A stretch of DNA of 64,000 nt, taken from assembly GCF_014201335.1 (NCBI RefSeq), contig NZ_JACHEB010000003.1, positions 518,052 to 582,051 of the forward strand, written 5' to 3'. Origin of the DNA: Tunturiibacter gelidiferens (GTDB taxonomy: Bacteria > Acidobacteriota > Terriglobia > Terriglobales > Acidobacteriaceae). The notes below the pieces were generated by a model, which ran no database searches, was not told the origin of the DNA, and saw only the letters and a program-made list of their open reading frames with translations. Positions 53,690 through 62,458 of the stretch are shown piece after piece (position 1 is the stretch's first letter; every line of letters starts with the position of its first letter). A program made the position numbers and the translations under genes.

Positions 53690-54277
53690 ATGTCTCCCCG
53701 CGCACGGTTTCGTCTCCTCTGGCCCCTCCTTCTCCTCCTCCCGATTGGTCTGATCGGAGGTTGCTCCCGAAAGGTCGCACAAACAGGGCCACCGCCCGCC
53801 ACCATCCTTCTCATTCGCCACGCAGAGAAGCTCACCGACGGCCGCATTGATCTATCGCCCATCGGCTTCGAACGCGCTCGTCTCCTGCCCAAAGTCTTTG
53901 CCTCCGGCGCAAGACCTGATCTGCCAACGCCTCAAGTCCTCTTCGCCACCCGCGAGAGCCCACACTCCAACCGGCCCATTCAGACGGTGACCCCGCTTGC
54001 TGCCGCACTCCACCTGCCCATCGATGACAGCTTTAAGGACAATGACTATCGCGCCCTGGCATCCACTCTTCTCAGCGGCAAGTACGCGGGCAAAGTAGTA
54101 CTCGTAGTCTGGCATCACGGCAAGATCCCCCAACTCGCTACCGCCCTCGGTGCGACTCCGCCCTACAAGCCCTGGCCTGAGCAGCAATACGACCGCATCT
54201 GGCGCATCGACTACGTCAACGGGAAAGTCACGATCCAGGATCTCCCCTACGCGCTCATGCCCGGCGACTCCCAATAA
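53690..54277 (+). CDS. histidine phosphatase-family lipoprotein
   Basis: This 195-residue protein has a lipoprotein signal (LLWPLLLLLPIGLIGGC, Cys25) and a phosphoglycerate-mutase-like domain. The phosphorylated histidine is in LLIRHAEKLTDG (RHAE, about 43-46) and the second catalytic histidine is in VVWHHGKIP. The start is taken at ATG 53690; the frame extends to 53597. Substrate is unknown; a lipid-anchored periplasmic location is inferred. It is divergent from the iron operon. Confidence 0.87.
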   Translation: MSPRARFRLLWPLLLLLPIGLIGGCSRKVAQTGPPPATILLIRHAEKLTDGRIDLSPIGFERARLLPKVFASGARPDLPTPQVLFATRESPHSNRPIQTVTPLAAALHLPIDDSFKDNDYRALASTLLSGKYAGKVVLVVWHHGKIPQLATALGATPPYKPWPEQQYDRIWRIDYVNGKVTIQDLPYALMPGDSQ

Positions 54278-54327
54278 ACCACCGGGCTATCGAACCGAAC
54301 GGCAGGCACGACGTATCCTCTAAAAGA

Positions 54328-55050
54328 ATGACCGACCTGCCAGAAAGCCTCTTTGCCAATCCAGTGTGGAGCGCCCTGCACACCAGACATCGCCACTTCG
54401 CTCACACTATTGGAGACGCCTGCCGCTATCCTGCCGACGTCGCTCCCTTCGCGGCTGTAGCTTCTCCGAGCGCAGACGCCCTCCTCCAACTTCACTCTCT
54501 CCTCGCGCCCGGCGAATCCGTCTGGATCATAGGAGAAAGCTACCCCCAAGCCTCGGAACTGACCTTCGAAAAGACCCTGCTCTGTCTCCAGATGGTTCTT
54601 CCTGCAGATATCGCACCCCCAGCGCCAACCATTGAAATCCTTCCGCTCTCCAGCGACCACGCACCCGAGATGGTGGCCCTCACCGACCTCGCATTTCCCG
54701 GCTTCTTCCGCGCCAAAACCTGCGAGATGGGTTCTTACTTCGGCATTCGCTCCAACGGGCAACTGATCGCAATGGGCGGCGAGCGCCTCACCCTCGACGG
54801 CTATCCCGAAATCAGCGGCATCTGTACACACCCCGATCACCGCGGCAAAGGCTATGCGGAAAATCTGATCTGGCATCTTGCGAGAAGCCATCGTCGCGAA
54901 GGGCTCGTCTCCTGGCTTCATGTCAGCGCCACCAATCAGCGTGCCATCGACCTCTATCGACGGATGGGATTCACTGAGGTCCGTAAAGTCACGCTCCACC
55001 TCGTCTCTCGCAAAGACTGGCGATACCGGTTGGGTAACGGAGACGTCTAA
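54328..55050 (+). CDS. GNAT-family N-acetyltransferase (FR47-like)
   Basis: This 240-residue acetyltransferase has its acetyl-CoA loop at ISGICTHPDHRGKGYAENLIWHLA, followed by LHVSATNQRAIDLYRRMGFTEVRKV, the standard GNAT end. The N-terminal half (residues 1-100) is an unrelated alpha/beta domain, as in FR47/GNAT_acetyltr_2-type two-domain members. The substrate is unknown. It starts 50 bp after the phosphatase and may share its transcript. Confidence 0.88.
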   Translation: MTDLPESLFANPVWSALHTRHRHFAHTIGDACRYPADVAPFAAVASPSADALLQLHSLLAPGESVWIIGESYPQASELTFEKTLLCLQMVLPADIAPPAPTIEILPLSSDHAPEMVALTDLAFPGFFRAKTCEMGSYFGIRSNGQLIAMGGERLTLDGYPEISGICTHPDHRGKGYAENLIWHLARSHRREGLVSWLHVSATNQRAIDLYRRMGFTEVRKVTLHLVSRKDWRYRLGNGDV

Positions 55051-55160
55051 ACTTTGAATAGTTCGAGGGCCCGTCCCTCCGCGATTCGGAAGTTCGATCT
55101 CCGCAAATAGAGTCGAAAATCCCGTCGACGTGAACCACCGCCAAATGAGACGATCAGAAT

Positions 55161-55541
55161 ATGTCGGAAGAACGTAAGAGCCGCACGGTGGCCATTGTCA
55201 TGGGTTGCATCTGGATGATGATGCTTGCCGTCTTGTCGTTCCTGCCCAATCACGACAAGCTCCTGTTGCACACAAGCGGGCACTATCATCGTTGGGGCCA
55301 TCTGGTGGCCTTTCTTATCGTGACCCTCCTGCTCGCCGGCAGCGTAACTTCATTGAGGGTTCGATTCGCCCTGGCGGCTGTTATCGTGTCCTTCGGATTT
55401 TTCTTGGAATACGTCGAGCACATTGTCTACACCAACGCACTCGAGCGATCCGACATCCGGATAGACACACTTGGCGTTGTCTTCGGGCTGATCGTCGTAC
55501 TCGTCCGCGAAGAGTTCATCCGTATGCGGCGATTCGACTAG
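55161..55541 (+). CDS. VanZ-like membrane protein
   Basis: This 126-residue protein has about four membrane helices and the VanZ-like pattern LSFLPNHDKLLLHTSGHYHRWGHLVAFLIV in pieces, with conserved His residues, then ALERSDIRIDTLGVVFGLIV. The VanZ family is best known from teicoplanin resistance, but most members have no known role. It lies just before the tRNA-Arg gene on the opposite strand. Confidence 0.75.
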   Translation: MSEERKSRTVAIVMGCIWMMMLAVLSFLPNHDKLLLHTSGHYHRWGHLVAFLIVTLLLAGSVTSLRVRFALAAVIVSFGFFLEYVEHIVYTNALERSDIRIDTLGVVFGLIVVLVREEFIRMRRFD

Positions 55542-55610
55542 GAACAGGAAGCCCGCCACGAAAGAGTCAGTGGTTGCGATCCGTTACAAGTCTGAGCTTT
55601 TGCGATTGAA

Positions 55611-55687
55611 TGGTGCGCCCGGAAGGATTCGAACCTCCGACCCTTTGGTTCGTAGCCAAATGCTCTATCCAACTGAGCTACGGGCGC
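55611..55687 (-). tRNA. tRNA-Arg (anticodon ACG)
   Basis: The full cloverleaf is visible on the minus strand. The acceptor stem pairs GCGCCCG (from 55687) with CGGGCGC. The D-arm is TAGCTCAGTTGGATAGAGC, the anticodon loop is CTACGAA with anticodon ACG, and the T-arm includes GGTTCGAATCC. Discriminator A and an encoded CCA (55611-55613) end the gene. ACG reads CGN arginine codons after conversion to inosine. Confidence 0.97.
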
Positions 55688-55874
55688 ACATTGCGTGGGT
55701 TGCAACCTTTTAAAGATATAGGAATTTCCCCCTTCTATCAAGCTGCCGCCCTAATCTCCGCACCAAGGTTTATGACATGACAAACACTGTCTACATAGCC
55801 TGAGAATGGCACAGTAACAGAGGCAACCATCCTGCCACCATCTGCTGCAAACAGGGTATTGCAGGAGTAATCAA

Positions 55875-56471
55875 ATGAAATCTGTAAAAGAAAAAGCTGT
55901 CTCCTCTTCTCCGAGTATGCAACTCAGGCCTGGCGACTTGCGACTTCACGCAACGTCAAAACCTAAGCTGGTTCATGTCGGTCCCCTGGAGGCTTTTACC
56001 AAGCTCCGCGGAATCCAGGCCGACATGCAGATACCAATGAAAACCTTCGGCCCCGATCAGGGCGAAATTCATTGGAACGACGGCAGCGGACGGATCGCTG
56101 ACCTCATCAACGTAACGGTCACTATCATCCGCCTGACCAATCCAAACACGGGCCTTGTCTCAATCGAGATGTCTCTCGAATACCTCATCACCTCGGATGG
56201 GGCACGCACGCCGGATGGCCGCCCGTTCCCGGGGGCGACTCATGACTTCGATCCTGGCCGGGAGGATTACAACCTCTATCACAATATCTACTTCCGAAAC
56301 TCCTCAGGCGGGCTCGTCTACCATTGGGCACTCGATAAAGACTTTGCGCTTGTCTGCGGCTGGAACAGGCAGCATCGCTTCCATCAAAATATCGAGACAA
56401 ACCAGCTGGACTGGTTCGACCTGGTCTCTCAATATCAATGGGAGGTAGGCGGCGCTTTCTATCGCTGTTGA
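55875..56471 (+). CDS. hypothetical protein
   Basis: This 198-residue soluble protein has no signal peptide or membrane segment. It is rich in Asn, Asp, His and Trp in its C-terminal half (YNLYHNIYFRNSSGGLVYHWALDKD), which suggests a beta-structured, possibly carbohydrate- or phage-related protein, but I recognise no family. The ATG at 55875 follows a GCAGGAGTAATCAA ribosome site, a strong sign that it is real. It lies just beyond the tRNA-Arg gene, in the accessory part of the window. Confidence 0.75.
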   Translation: MKSVKEKAVSSSPSMQLRPGDLRLHATSKPKLVHVGPLEAFTKLRGIQADMQIPMKTFGPDQGEIHWNDGSGRIADLINVTVTIIRLTNPNTGLVSIEMSLEYLITSDGARTPDGRPFPGATHDFDPGREDYNLYHNIYFRNSSGGLVYHWALDKDFALVCGWNRQHRFHQNIETNQLDWFDLVSQYQWEVGGAFYRC

Positions 56472-56491
56472 ACCTTCCACATCCAAAGTCA

Positions 56492-56523
56492 ACGAGGGGC
56501 CGGGCAATTTTCTGGACCCTCGT
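56492..56523. terminator. possible terminator hairpin between convergent genes
   Basis: ACGAGGG (56492-56498) pairs with CCCTCGT (56517-56523). It is not followed by a clear T-run, so terminator function is uncertain. It lies between two convergent genes. Confidence 0.35.
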
Positions 56524-56600
56524 CTATCTAATAGTCTCTAGAAATCTGGCGCGCGAATTTCCTCTTCAAGCCGCTCGGTACAGAGCTAAAGCTCCGCCAG

Positions 56601-57851
56601 CTATGCAAACGTTTTGAGAAGTAACTTCAAGATGTCTTTCAGCGGCATGACTGTTAGCAGCAGAGGCGTCAACGGAAGCAGACTCGCGAGCACCAGGTGC
56701 AACAGGGTTCGAGGATCGACGGGGAGGGGCTTCATCTTTTCGACGTAACCGTAACTGTTGCCAAGGTCTGCCAATGACTGGATGTCGGCGCTGCCCAGCA
56801 ACGGTTCCTGCTCCGGAGTTTTATGTTCGATCCACTTCTGGTGAAAGGAGCCCGTATAGGCAGTTGCCAACGCGCCGTATTGATGGAGCCCAACGCGTTT
56901 TGTCTTGAGCAAGACTCCTGAAAAAACCATAAGTGGTCCAATAACGATAAGAAGAGCAATTACTACATAGGAAGCAATCGTAGGTGCGAATGTGGCTAAG
57001 GGAATATGGTCATAGACGATCTCTCGAGCGAGCACGCCCGTGCTCCCCAGAGAAAAAGCAAAGAGGATCATTCCGAAGAATCGTTGTGCCTCGCCTACAA
57101 AACCTAACCCTGCAGCCTCATCCGGATGGGTAGGAAAGAGTTGCAGATCCAGCTTGCAAACTCGGCTTAGAAACTGAAACCAGAGGAACAATCTCCAGAG
57201 CCAACGTAAAACAAGAAATTGATAGAGAGGCATGCAGAATCCGACTAACCAATAACCGGCCCATGTCAGGGTGCCGCCGGTCTCAGCAATATTTCGATAC
57301 CAGGTGGAGACGTGATTCGGCATCGATCTAAAAGACACCCACGAAAGGGTATAGGCAAGGGCCAGAATGACGATCTCGGCAACCACGGAATCGCGCAAGC
57401 GCAGGCCGCGATCAACGAGCGCATCAAATCGCTGAAAGTCCTTCTCTTTTATTACTCCCGAGGTAACGAAATGCGCAGCAGCCCCAGCGATGCGAGGTCC
57501 CAGCACGTTTTCCGCCAACAGGAGCAAAGGCACGGCAAGGAGGAAGCGTGAGTAGGTGCTGAAATCACGAAGAAACGGAACAGGAACGTTGTGCCCAAAG
57601 GCTAATCCTTGCATTCCAGCCAATATCAGAAGCGGCAACCACGTGACCAACGCGGCTACCAGGGCCCTTCGTTTGAGGTAGGGAGATCCATCTTTAATCA
57701 GCCCGACGCGCTTCTGCAGGGTAAATAACGGTCCACCTTCCATAAGCAGGAAGGGGCGCGCAGCAAGATTGGCGCTTTCGTCCAGAATTCCTCCTGACGG
57801 CTCAACTCCTGAACTCACAAATTCATGCGAACGGGACGATATTACACTCAT
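56601..57851 (-). CDS. multi-pass membrane protein of unknown function
   Basis: This 416-residue protein has about six to seven membrane helices, with a soluble N-terminus (residues 1-55) and a soluble segment near residues 320-370. The sequence HPDEAAGLGFVGEAQRFFGMILFAFSLG and the loop VEKMKPLPVDPRTLLHLVLASLLPLTPLLLTVMPLKDILK in parts look like a family seen scattered across proteobacteria and acidobacteria, without known function. The ATG at 57851 is used. It lies in accessory DNA downstream of tRNA-Arg. Confidence 0.8.
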   Translation of the reverse strand: MSVISSRSHEFVSSGVEPSGGILDESANLAARPFLLMEGGPLFTLQKRVGLIKDGSPYLKRRALVAALVTWLPLLILAGMQGLAFGHNVPVPFLRDFSTYSRFLLAVPLLLLAENVLGPRIAGAAAHFVTSGVIKEKDFQRFDALVDRGLRLRDSVVAEIVILALAYTLSWVSFRSMPNHVSTWYRNIAETGGTLTWAGYWLVGFCMPLYQFLVLRWLWRLFLWFQFLSRVCKLDLQLFPTHPDEAAGLGFVGEAQRFFGMILFAFSLGSTGVLAREIVYDHIPLATFAPTIASYVVIALLIVIGPLMVFSGVLLKTKRVGLHQYGALATAYTGSFHQKWIEHKTPEQEPLLGSADIQSLADLGNSYGYVEKMKPLPVDPRTLLHLVLASLLPLTPLLLTVMPLKDILKLLLKTFA

Positions 57852-57983
57852 ACAGCGGGAGATGCGGCTCCATTCGTCCTCATTCGGCTCGGATCGACGG
57901 TGGTAACCCTGCTCTCAATTAGAGCGTCATGTCGCCAATTGCAGTCCCCGTAAATATAGACATGAACGCTTCCGACCCATCTG

Positions 57984-58181
57984 CTACGAGGAGGCAAGAA
58001 CAGGGTTCGCCGAAAGGGAAGCGTCATCACCACCAGCTATTCGCAAGAAGGCGTCGTTGATGGTGTCCGTGGTGTTTTTGGCGGAGATATGAAGGCGGCG
58101 AGTCGCCTTCGAGGCTGTCTGACACAGCTTGTATTTGTTATCGACGGTTTCTCTGGCACGAAAAATGAGTTCTGAGCGCAC
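57984..58181 (-). CDS. RNA polymerase omega-subunit-like protein
   Basis: This 65-residue protein starts at a GTG at 58181, 6 bp after a perfect GGAGG site (58188-58192), so it is very likely translated. The segment RSELIFRARETVDNKYKLCQTASKATRRLH resembles the N-terminal core of acidobacterial omega (RpoZ), where a tyrosine/cysteine-containing RYxLCQLASKATRKLH-type motif occurs. The C-terminus (ASLSANPVLASS) is not conserved. If so, it would be a second or divergent omega in accessory DNA. Recognition is from memory and is only moderately sure. Confidence 0.6.
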   Translation of the reverse strand: MRSELIFRARETVDNKYKLCQTASKATRRLHISAKNTTDTINDAFLRIAGGDDASLSANPVLASS

Positions 58182-58713
58182 AATTAGCCTCCACTTACGT
58201 TGCGGCGTTCAGGATCAATTCTGCTGAGTTCGCGGGTGAGATGCTGTCGTCGCTTTAGAAGCGAGATTAGTCGATGAGAAGCGAGATTAGGCGATGATCG
58301 AAAATGGCTCAAAGGCGATTGATTGTGATCGCAACAAACGCTTATGACTTTAGCTAGACGGAAGTATTTCTATTGTACGCCTATCGCCACCCTTTGACGC
58401 GTCTGACGAAGAGAGTTCGCTAATTGCCAATTATTGGGCGAACAATAGGAATCACCGCCACGCGTCAAAGTATTGGTTGTGCAAAGTGCTGCTTGTCGGC
58501 AGACTTACACGTATCTCAGTACCTATATCAGGTCCACTCTATCCGTTTCGTTCAACGATTTAGCGAGAGATGTAGAGATCCAGACCATTCCTCAGATCTC
58601 CCCTTGTGCTGGAGAAAGAAAGCGTCATAGCCAGATTTCTCTGACATGCCTAGTGAAATCCCCACAGTGACGCCGCAACGCTTATGCCGTGACAATCTAA
58701 GTTATTGATATTG
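58182..58713. other. gene-poor stretch with a 20-bp tandem duplication
   Basis: I see no credible gene in these 530 bp. The unit GAAGCGAGATTAGTCGATGA (58258-58277) is repeated once in tandem with one mismatch (58278-58297). The short open frames here lack ribosome sites and protein-like composition. This is probably decayed accessory DNA. Confidence 0.5.
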
Positions 58714-58762
58714 ATGGCGCCCGGAGAGATTCGAACTCCCGACCCTTTGGTTCGAAGCCACG
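58714..58762 (-). mobile_element. truncated tRNA-Arg 3' half (attachment-site-like scar)
   Basis: On the minus strand the sequence from the anticodon loop to the acceptor end of a tRNA-Arg is present: loop CTTCGAA (anticodon TCG), CCAAAGG, T-arm around GAGTTCGAATCTC, and acceptor CGGGCGC. The D-arm and 5' half are missing; homology stops at about the third base pair of the anticodon stem. It differs from the nearby tRNA-Arg(ACG) at several bases, so it derives from another isoacceptor. A tRNA 3' fragment of this size is the usual att product of tyrosine integrases. Confidence 0.75.
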
Positions 58763-59054
58763 GGTTATCCTTTGTTTTCAATAGTATCCAACAAAAACGA
58801 ATGATATCCAGACCCAACGAAATCGCGCGGTTTCGCTACCTAGGGTTATTAGCTTTCCCCTATTCCTTCCCTCATTTTTTTGGGTGGGACTAACGGATCG
58901 AAGAGTGCAATCCTTGGAATGACCCCGGCGAAGCGGGCAGCCTTGTTGATCGACCGAAGCAGAATGCCATGGGAAAGGTGGCTCAAGATTATGCGGTCGC
59001 TCAAAGCGGTGAATCGGTATTGAATGCCTAACCAGAAGAAAGGAGATCACTCAT

Positions 59055-59238
59055 ATGTCGGAGATATTGATCACGGGAGCAGGCTCAGGATTTGGTGAAG
59101 GAACCGCTCTGGGATTGGCGCAAAAAGGGCACAACGTAATAGCAGCTGTTCAGACCTGGCCACAAGTGACAGCTTTGCGGGAAAAAGCCAGCTCGCTCGG
59201 CCTCAAAACACTGAGCGTCGAGAAACTCGACCTGCTCG
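59055..59238 (+). pseudogene. truncated short-chain dehydrogenase (5' fragment)
   Basis: A good AAAGGAG site precedes ATG 59055, and the first 61 residues are a clear SDR Rossmann start: MSEILITGAGSGFGEGTALG with the NADP-loop TGxxxGxG, then HNVIAAVQTWPQVTALREKA and LSVEKLDLL. After about 59238 the frame runs into DNA antisense to an integrase remnant, and the catalytic SYK part is missing. The gene was cut by a rearrangement. Confidence 0.85.
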
Positions 59239-59239
59239 C

Positions 59240-59592
59240 GATTCAGGGATTTGGTTCGATTCCGATGCGATCATTGACCGCTGACCGAATTCGCAGCCAA
59301 GGTATCGCTCGGTCGTTTGAACCGAGACATGTCCCAGAAGGAACTGGATCTGCTCCAGTTCGCCTCCTGAAGCATGGCACAGACGAGCACACGTCCCTCG
59401 CAGGTCATGAGGGGCCAGTTTAGGCATCCCGATTCTTTTCGCGCAATCCTTCACAATGTGCCAGATCGACTTTTCCGTCATGCAGTCTCCCCATGTTCGC
59501 CCCATCCTGGTGACCCTACGAAAGATCCTGCCTCGGCAATTTCGTCTGCTGGCGCAACAGTCGCCAACTCTTGTGCCAACCCCGGACGACAT
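59240..59592 (-). pseudogene. tyrosine recombinase (C-terminal remnant)
   Basis: This is the catalytic end of an XerC/D-like site-specific recombinase. APHDLRGTCARLCH carries the HxxR box, and IQFLLGHVSVQTTERYLG carries the downstream His and the nucleophilic Tyr. The first catalytic Arg and the DNA-binding domain are absent. The minus-strand frame continues to 59203, but past about 59240 the sequence belongs to the truncated SDR gene. It joins that gene head-on at about 59238. It is a remnant of a mobile element. Confidence 0.85.
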
Positions 59593-60268
59593 GAGAGTAC
59601 CACCGCAGAAACGGCAATCGACGAAGCGAGAAAGTGCATGAACGTCACGGGCAGCACCTCAATGTAGCAACGATGTCAGGATTGTAGCCCGTGCCTGACG
59701 AGCGACCATTGCCTGTAGGCGTCGCTTATTAGAACTTATCTGCTGATTCGTTCGATGAGATAACGGGTTTTTCGGACACTAGGCTTCGCCCGTACTCACT
59801 GAAACGACCGTTTCAGCGGTTTCCATCCCGTTTTGTTTACTCTCCGTTTAGTCTGAATTGAGGTTCCTCGAAACGAGGGTTATCGGAAACTTAGATCCGA
59901 AGTTGCCGCAAACCGGACTTTGAGGGAGCTTGTAGAATTGTGGCGGAGCCGCCGGGGCTGGGCCCTCCCGTACACAAGCCGGACAAGTGTCGTGCGAGTC
60001 GGTGATGGCGTTCTCCGGTGCAGCCAATCCGATCACGGGTATCAGCCCCCATTCTTAGTTGCCGAAAACCAGACTTTCCGGGAACGGGGTTTCGTCTAAC
60101 GCCTAGGTATACTAAGCTCAAAGTCCTTCAGGGCTGTCTTTGCTGGAGATTCACCTTTTGCTCATTGTTGGGCCCGGTCGGCAACGCTGGCCCCTTCGGA
60201 ATGTGTCGAGCCATCTGCCACAGTGATAGGTCCGAACTGAAATTTTCGCAACCCTGTTTAGGAGCCCG
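59593..60268. other. gene-poor tract with imperfect direct repeats
   Basis: No credible gene is visible in these 676 bp. AGTTGCCGCAAACCGGACTT (59901-59920) recurs imperfectly as AGTTGCCGAAAACCAGACTT (60057-60076), both followed by a GGGA. Short palindromes occur too, such as TGAAACG/CGTTTCA at 59800-59815 and CCTCG/CGAGG near 59865. The content fits the ends or remnants of a mobile element. Confidence 0.5.
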
Positions 60269-62458
60269 ATGCTGAAAGTAGCTGCATCTCTTAACTCGCT
60301 TTTCGCTTCGTCACTTTTTACTTGGCGTCGCGGCATTTTGATCGGCGCGCGGCGATCAAGCCGCTTGGTGATGCTCCGGTCGGGATGCATCCAGCTTCTC
60401 ACCGCCACCCTGGTACTGCTCGTGATGACAGCCTGCAGCGGAGGAGGAGGAAGTAGCAACTCTGCTCAAAGCCCCACCCTCACGAAGCAGCCCGCGAATC
60501 AGGCTGTAACTGTGGGACAAACTGCGACGTTCAGCGTTACCGCCACAGGAACCGTGCCGCTCACTTATCAGTGGTTCGACAACGGGACAGCGATCCCAGG
60601 AGCCACTTCGAGCACGTACACCACTGCTGCGACGGTGATCGCAGACAATAATTCGCAGTTCACGGTGACTGTATCCAATGCTGCTGGATCGACCAAAAGC
60701 AATCCTGCCACGCTCACGACAATGATTGGCTTGCCAGCGATTACGACGCAGCCGACGAGCGTGAATGTTTGCAACAGTGCCTCGATAACGCTATCCGTAG
60801 TAGCACTCAACGCAAGTACCTACCAGTGGTCTTTTAACGGATCGCCGATTGCCGGCGCCACCAGCTCGAGCTACTTCATCGCTAGCGCCACTGCAACCAA
60901 TGCCGGCAGCTACACCGTCACGGTTACAAATGCTGCGGGCAGCGTCACCTCACAAGCGGCCACGGTCCTGGTGGGAACGTCTATTACGTCGAATCCTGTA
61001 AGCCTTTCGATCGCACAAGGCCAGACCGCCACATTCTCCGTTGCGGCTGCGGGAGACGCTCCCTTTAGCTACCAGTGGTACCTCATCGCTCCCGGCGGTT
61101 CGACTGGAGTTGCGATCGCTGGTGCCACCTCGAGCACCTATACGACCCCGGTAGAGGGACTTAGTTCCAGCGGCTCGCAATACTACGTCAGCGTGACGGA
61201 CGCCTGCGCGACCATTCTTACCAGCACCTCCGCTACCATCACAGTCACTCCAGGCAATGTGCCCCCCACAATCACCACGCCACCTGTCAGCCAAACCGTA
61301 GCCATTGGCAGCACCCCAACATTGACCGTGACCGCTGTCGGACCTCCTACGCTCACCTACCAGTGGTATCGCATCCCGGCGGGAAGCAACACCGGCACCG
61401 CGATTACGGGTGCAACCGCGGCCGCTTACACTGTGCTGGCTGCAGATACTACCGCCACCAACGACCACGATGCCTACTACGTCATCGTATCGAACAGTTA
61501 CGGGCAGGCCACCTCTCCAATCGCCATCCTTGTGATTGGTAATGGAATCCAGATCACGAAGCAGCCGGTAACCGCATACGTCAGCGCCGGAGGATCGGCT
61601 ACGTTCTCGGTAACGGCTACTTCTGCCCTCCCTCTGACGTATCAGTGGTTCGAGGCCGCGCCCGGAACCTCCAGCTTCTCCGCGATCTCAGGGGCAACGA
61701 GTGCGACCTATACCCAGCCTTCGACGGCAACCACCGATTCTGGCTCGGTCTTTCATGTGGTCGTCAGTAACGGATCTTCTGCTTCTGTAACCAGCAGTCC
61801 AGCTTCACTCTTCGTTGGAGCTCTTCCAGCTATCGGCAGCCTTTGCTCCGGTTGGCTCCCGAATGGCAGTGCGCTACCACCTTCCGCTTCCTGCACCGTT
61901 CAACTTACCGCGGCTACGACCTTTCAAAGCGGTCAGATCGTTTGGCCTAACCTCATCTCTACCGGCAACCTTCAAGTCAGTTTCACTTTCACGACCAGTA
62001 ATTCGAGCCCGACTCCAGCAGACGGCTACACCATGACCTTGGCCGACCCCTCTCGCGGAGCAACGACCACCAGTGTCGGAATGGACGGAGGCGGGCTGGG
62101 AGCTGAGGGAATTCCCGGAGTCGTGGTCGCCTTCGATGACTATCATGATCTCAACGATCCACCTGTTCCTTACGTCGCAGTAGGTAGAGGAGAGGTCAGT
62201 CAATGGGAAAATCCGTACTTCATCGTCAATACAAATGTCCCTCCACTCGCCACCGCCGCAGCCACGGTGTCGCATAACTATGTCGTCTCAATCGTGCAGG
62301 GAATGATGACTGTCACGATGGATGGGCTGCAGCTTTTTTCCGGCAGCGTCAACGTTCCTCCCGTCGCCTACCTCTACTTCACCGCATCTACCGGCGACAA
62401 CTTCGAACAGGCAGTCATCAGCAACGTCTCGGCCACAGTCACCGCACCGTCAAACTAG
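60269..62458 (+). CDS. Ig-like repeat lipoprotein with lectin-like C-terminal domain
   Basis: This 729-residue predicted surface protein has a lipobox after a long N-terminus (LLTATLVLLVMTAC, Cys at about 56), a Gly/Ser linker, then about five Ig-like modules of roughly 90 residues, each with a QPxxxxVxxGxxxxFSVTA strand, a TYQW core and a late VSNxxG turn (about residues 65-510). The C-terminal region (about 540-725) looks like a legume-lectin/LamG-type sandwich: GYTMTLADPSRGATTTSVG, LGAEGIPGVVVAFDDYHDLNDP. An adhesin or carbohydrate-binding role is inferred. An ATG at 60269 is used; internal starts near the signal are possible. Confidence 0.85.
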   Translation: MLKVAASLNSLFASSLFTWRRGILIGARRSSRLVMLRSGCIQLLTATLVLLVMTACSGGGGSSNSAQSPTLTKQPANQAVTVGQTATFSVTATGTVPLTYQWFDNGTAIPGATSSTYTTAATVIADNNSQFTVTVSNAAGSTKSNPATLTTMIGLPAITTQPTSVNVCNSASITLSVVALNASTYQWSFNGSPIAGATSSSYFIASATATNAGSYTVTVTNAAGSVTSQAATVLVGTSITSNPVSLSIAQGQTATFSVAAAGDAPFSYQWYLIAPGGSTGVAIAGATSSTYTTPVEGLSSSGSQYYVSVTDACATILTSTSATITVTPGNVPPTITTPPVSQTVAIGSTPTLTVTAVGPPTLTYQWYRIPAGSNTGTAITGATAAAYTVLAADTTATNDHDAYYVIVSNSYGQATSPIAILVIGNGIQITKQPVTAYVSAGGSATFSVTATSALPLTYQWFEAAPGTSSFSAISGATSATYTQPSTATTDSGSVFHVVVSNGSSASVTSSPASLFVGALPAIGSLCSGWLPNGSALPPSASCTVQLTAATTFQSGQIVWPNLISTGNLQVSFTFTTSNSSPTPADGYTMTLADPSRGATTTSVGMDGGGLGAEGIPGVVVAFDDYHDLNDPPVPYVAVGRGEVSQWENPYFIVNTNVPPLATAAATVSHNYVVSIVQGMMTVTMDGLQLFSGSVNVPPVAYLYFTASTGDNFEQAVISNVSATVTAPSN

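Noticed and set aside
58705..58893. Open frame starting MILMAPGEIRTPDPLVRSHG
   Set aside because: This is the well-known false protein produced by translating a tRNA 3' half; the DNA is the truncated tRNA-Arg.
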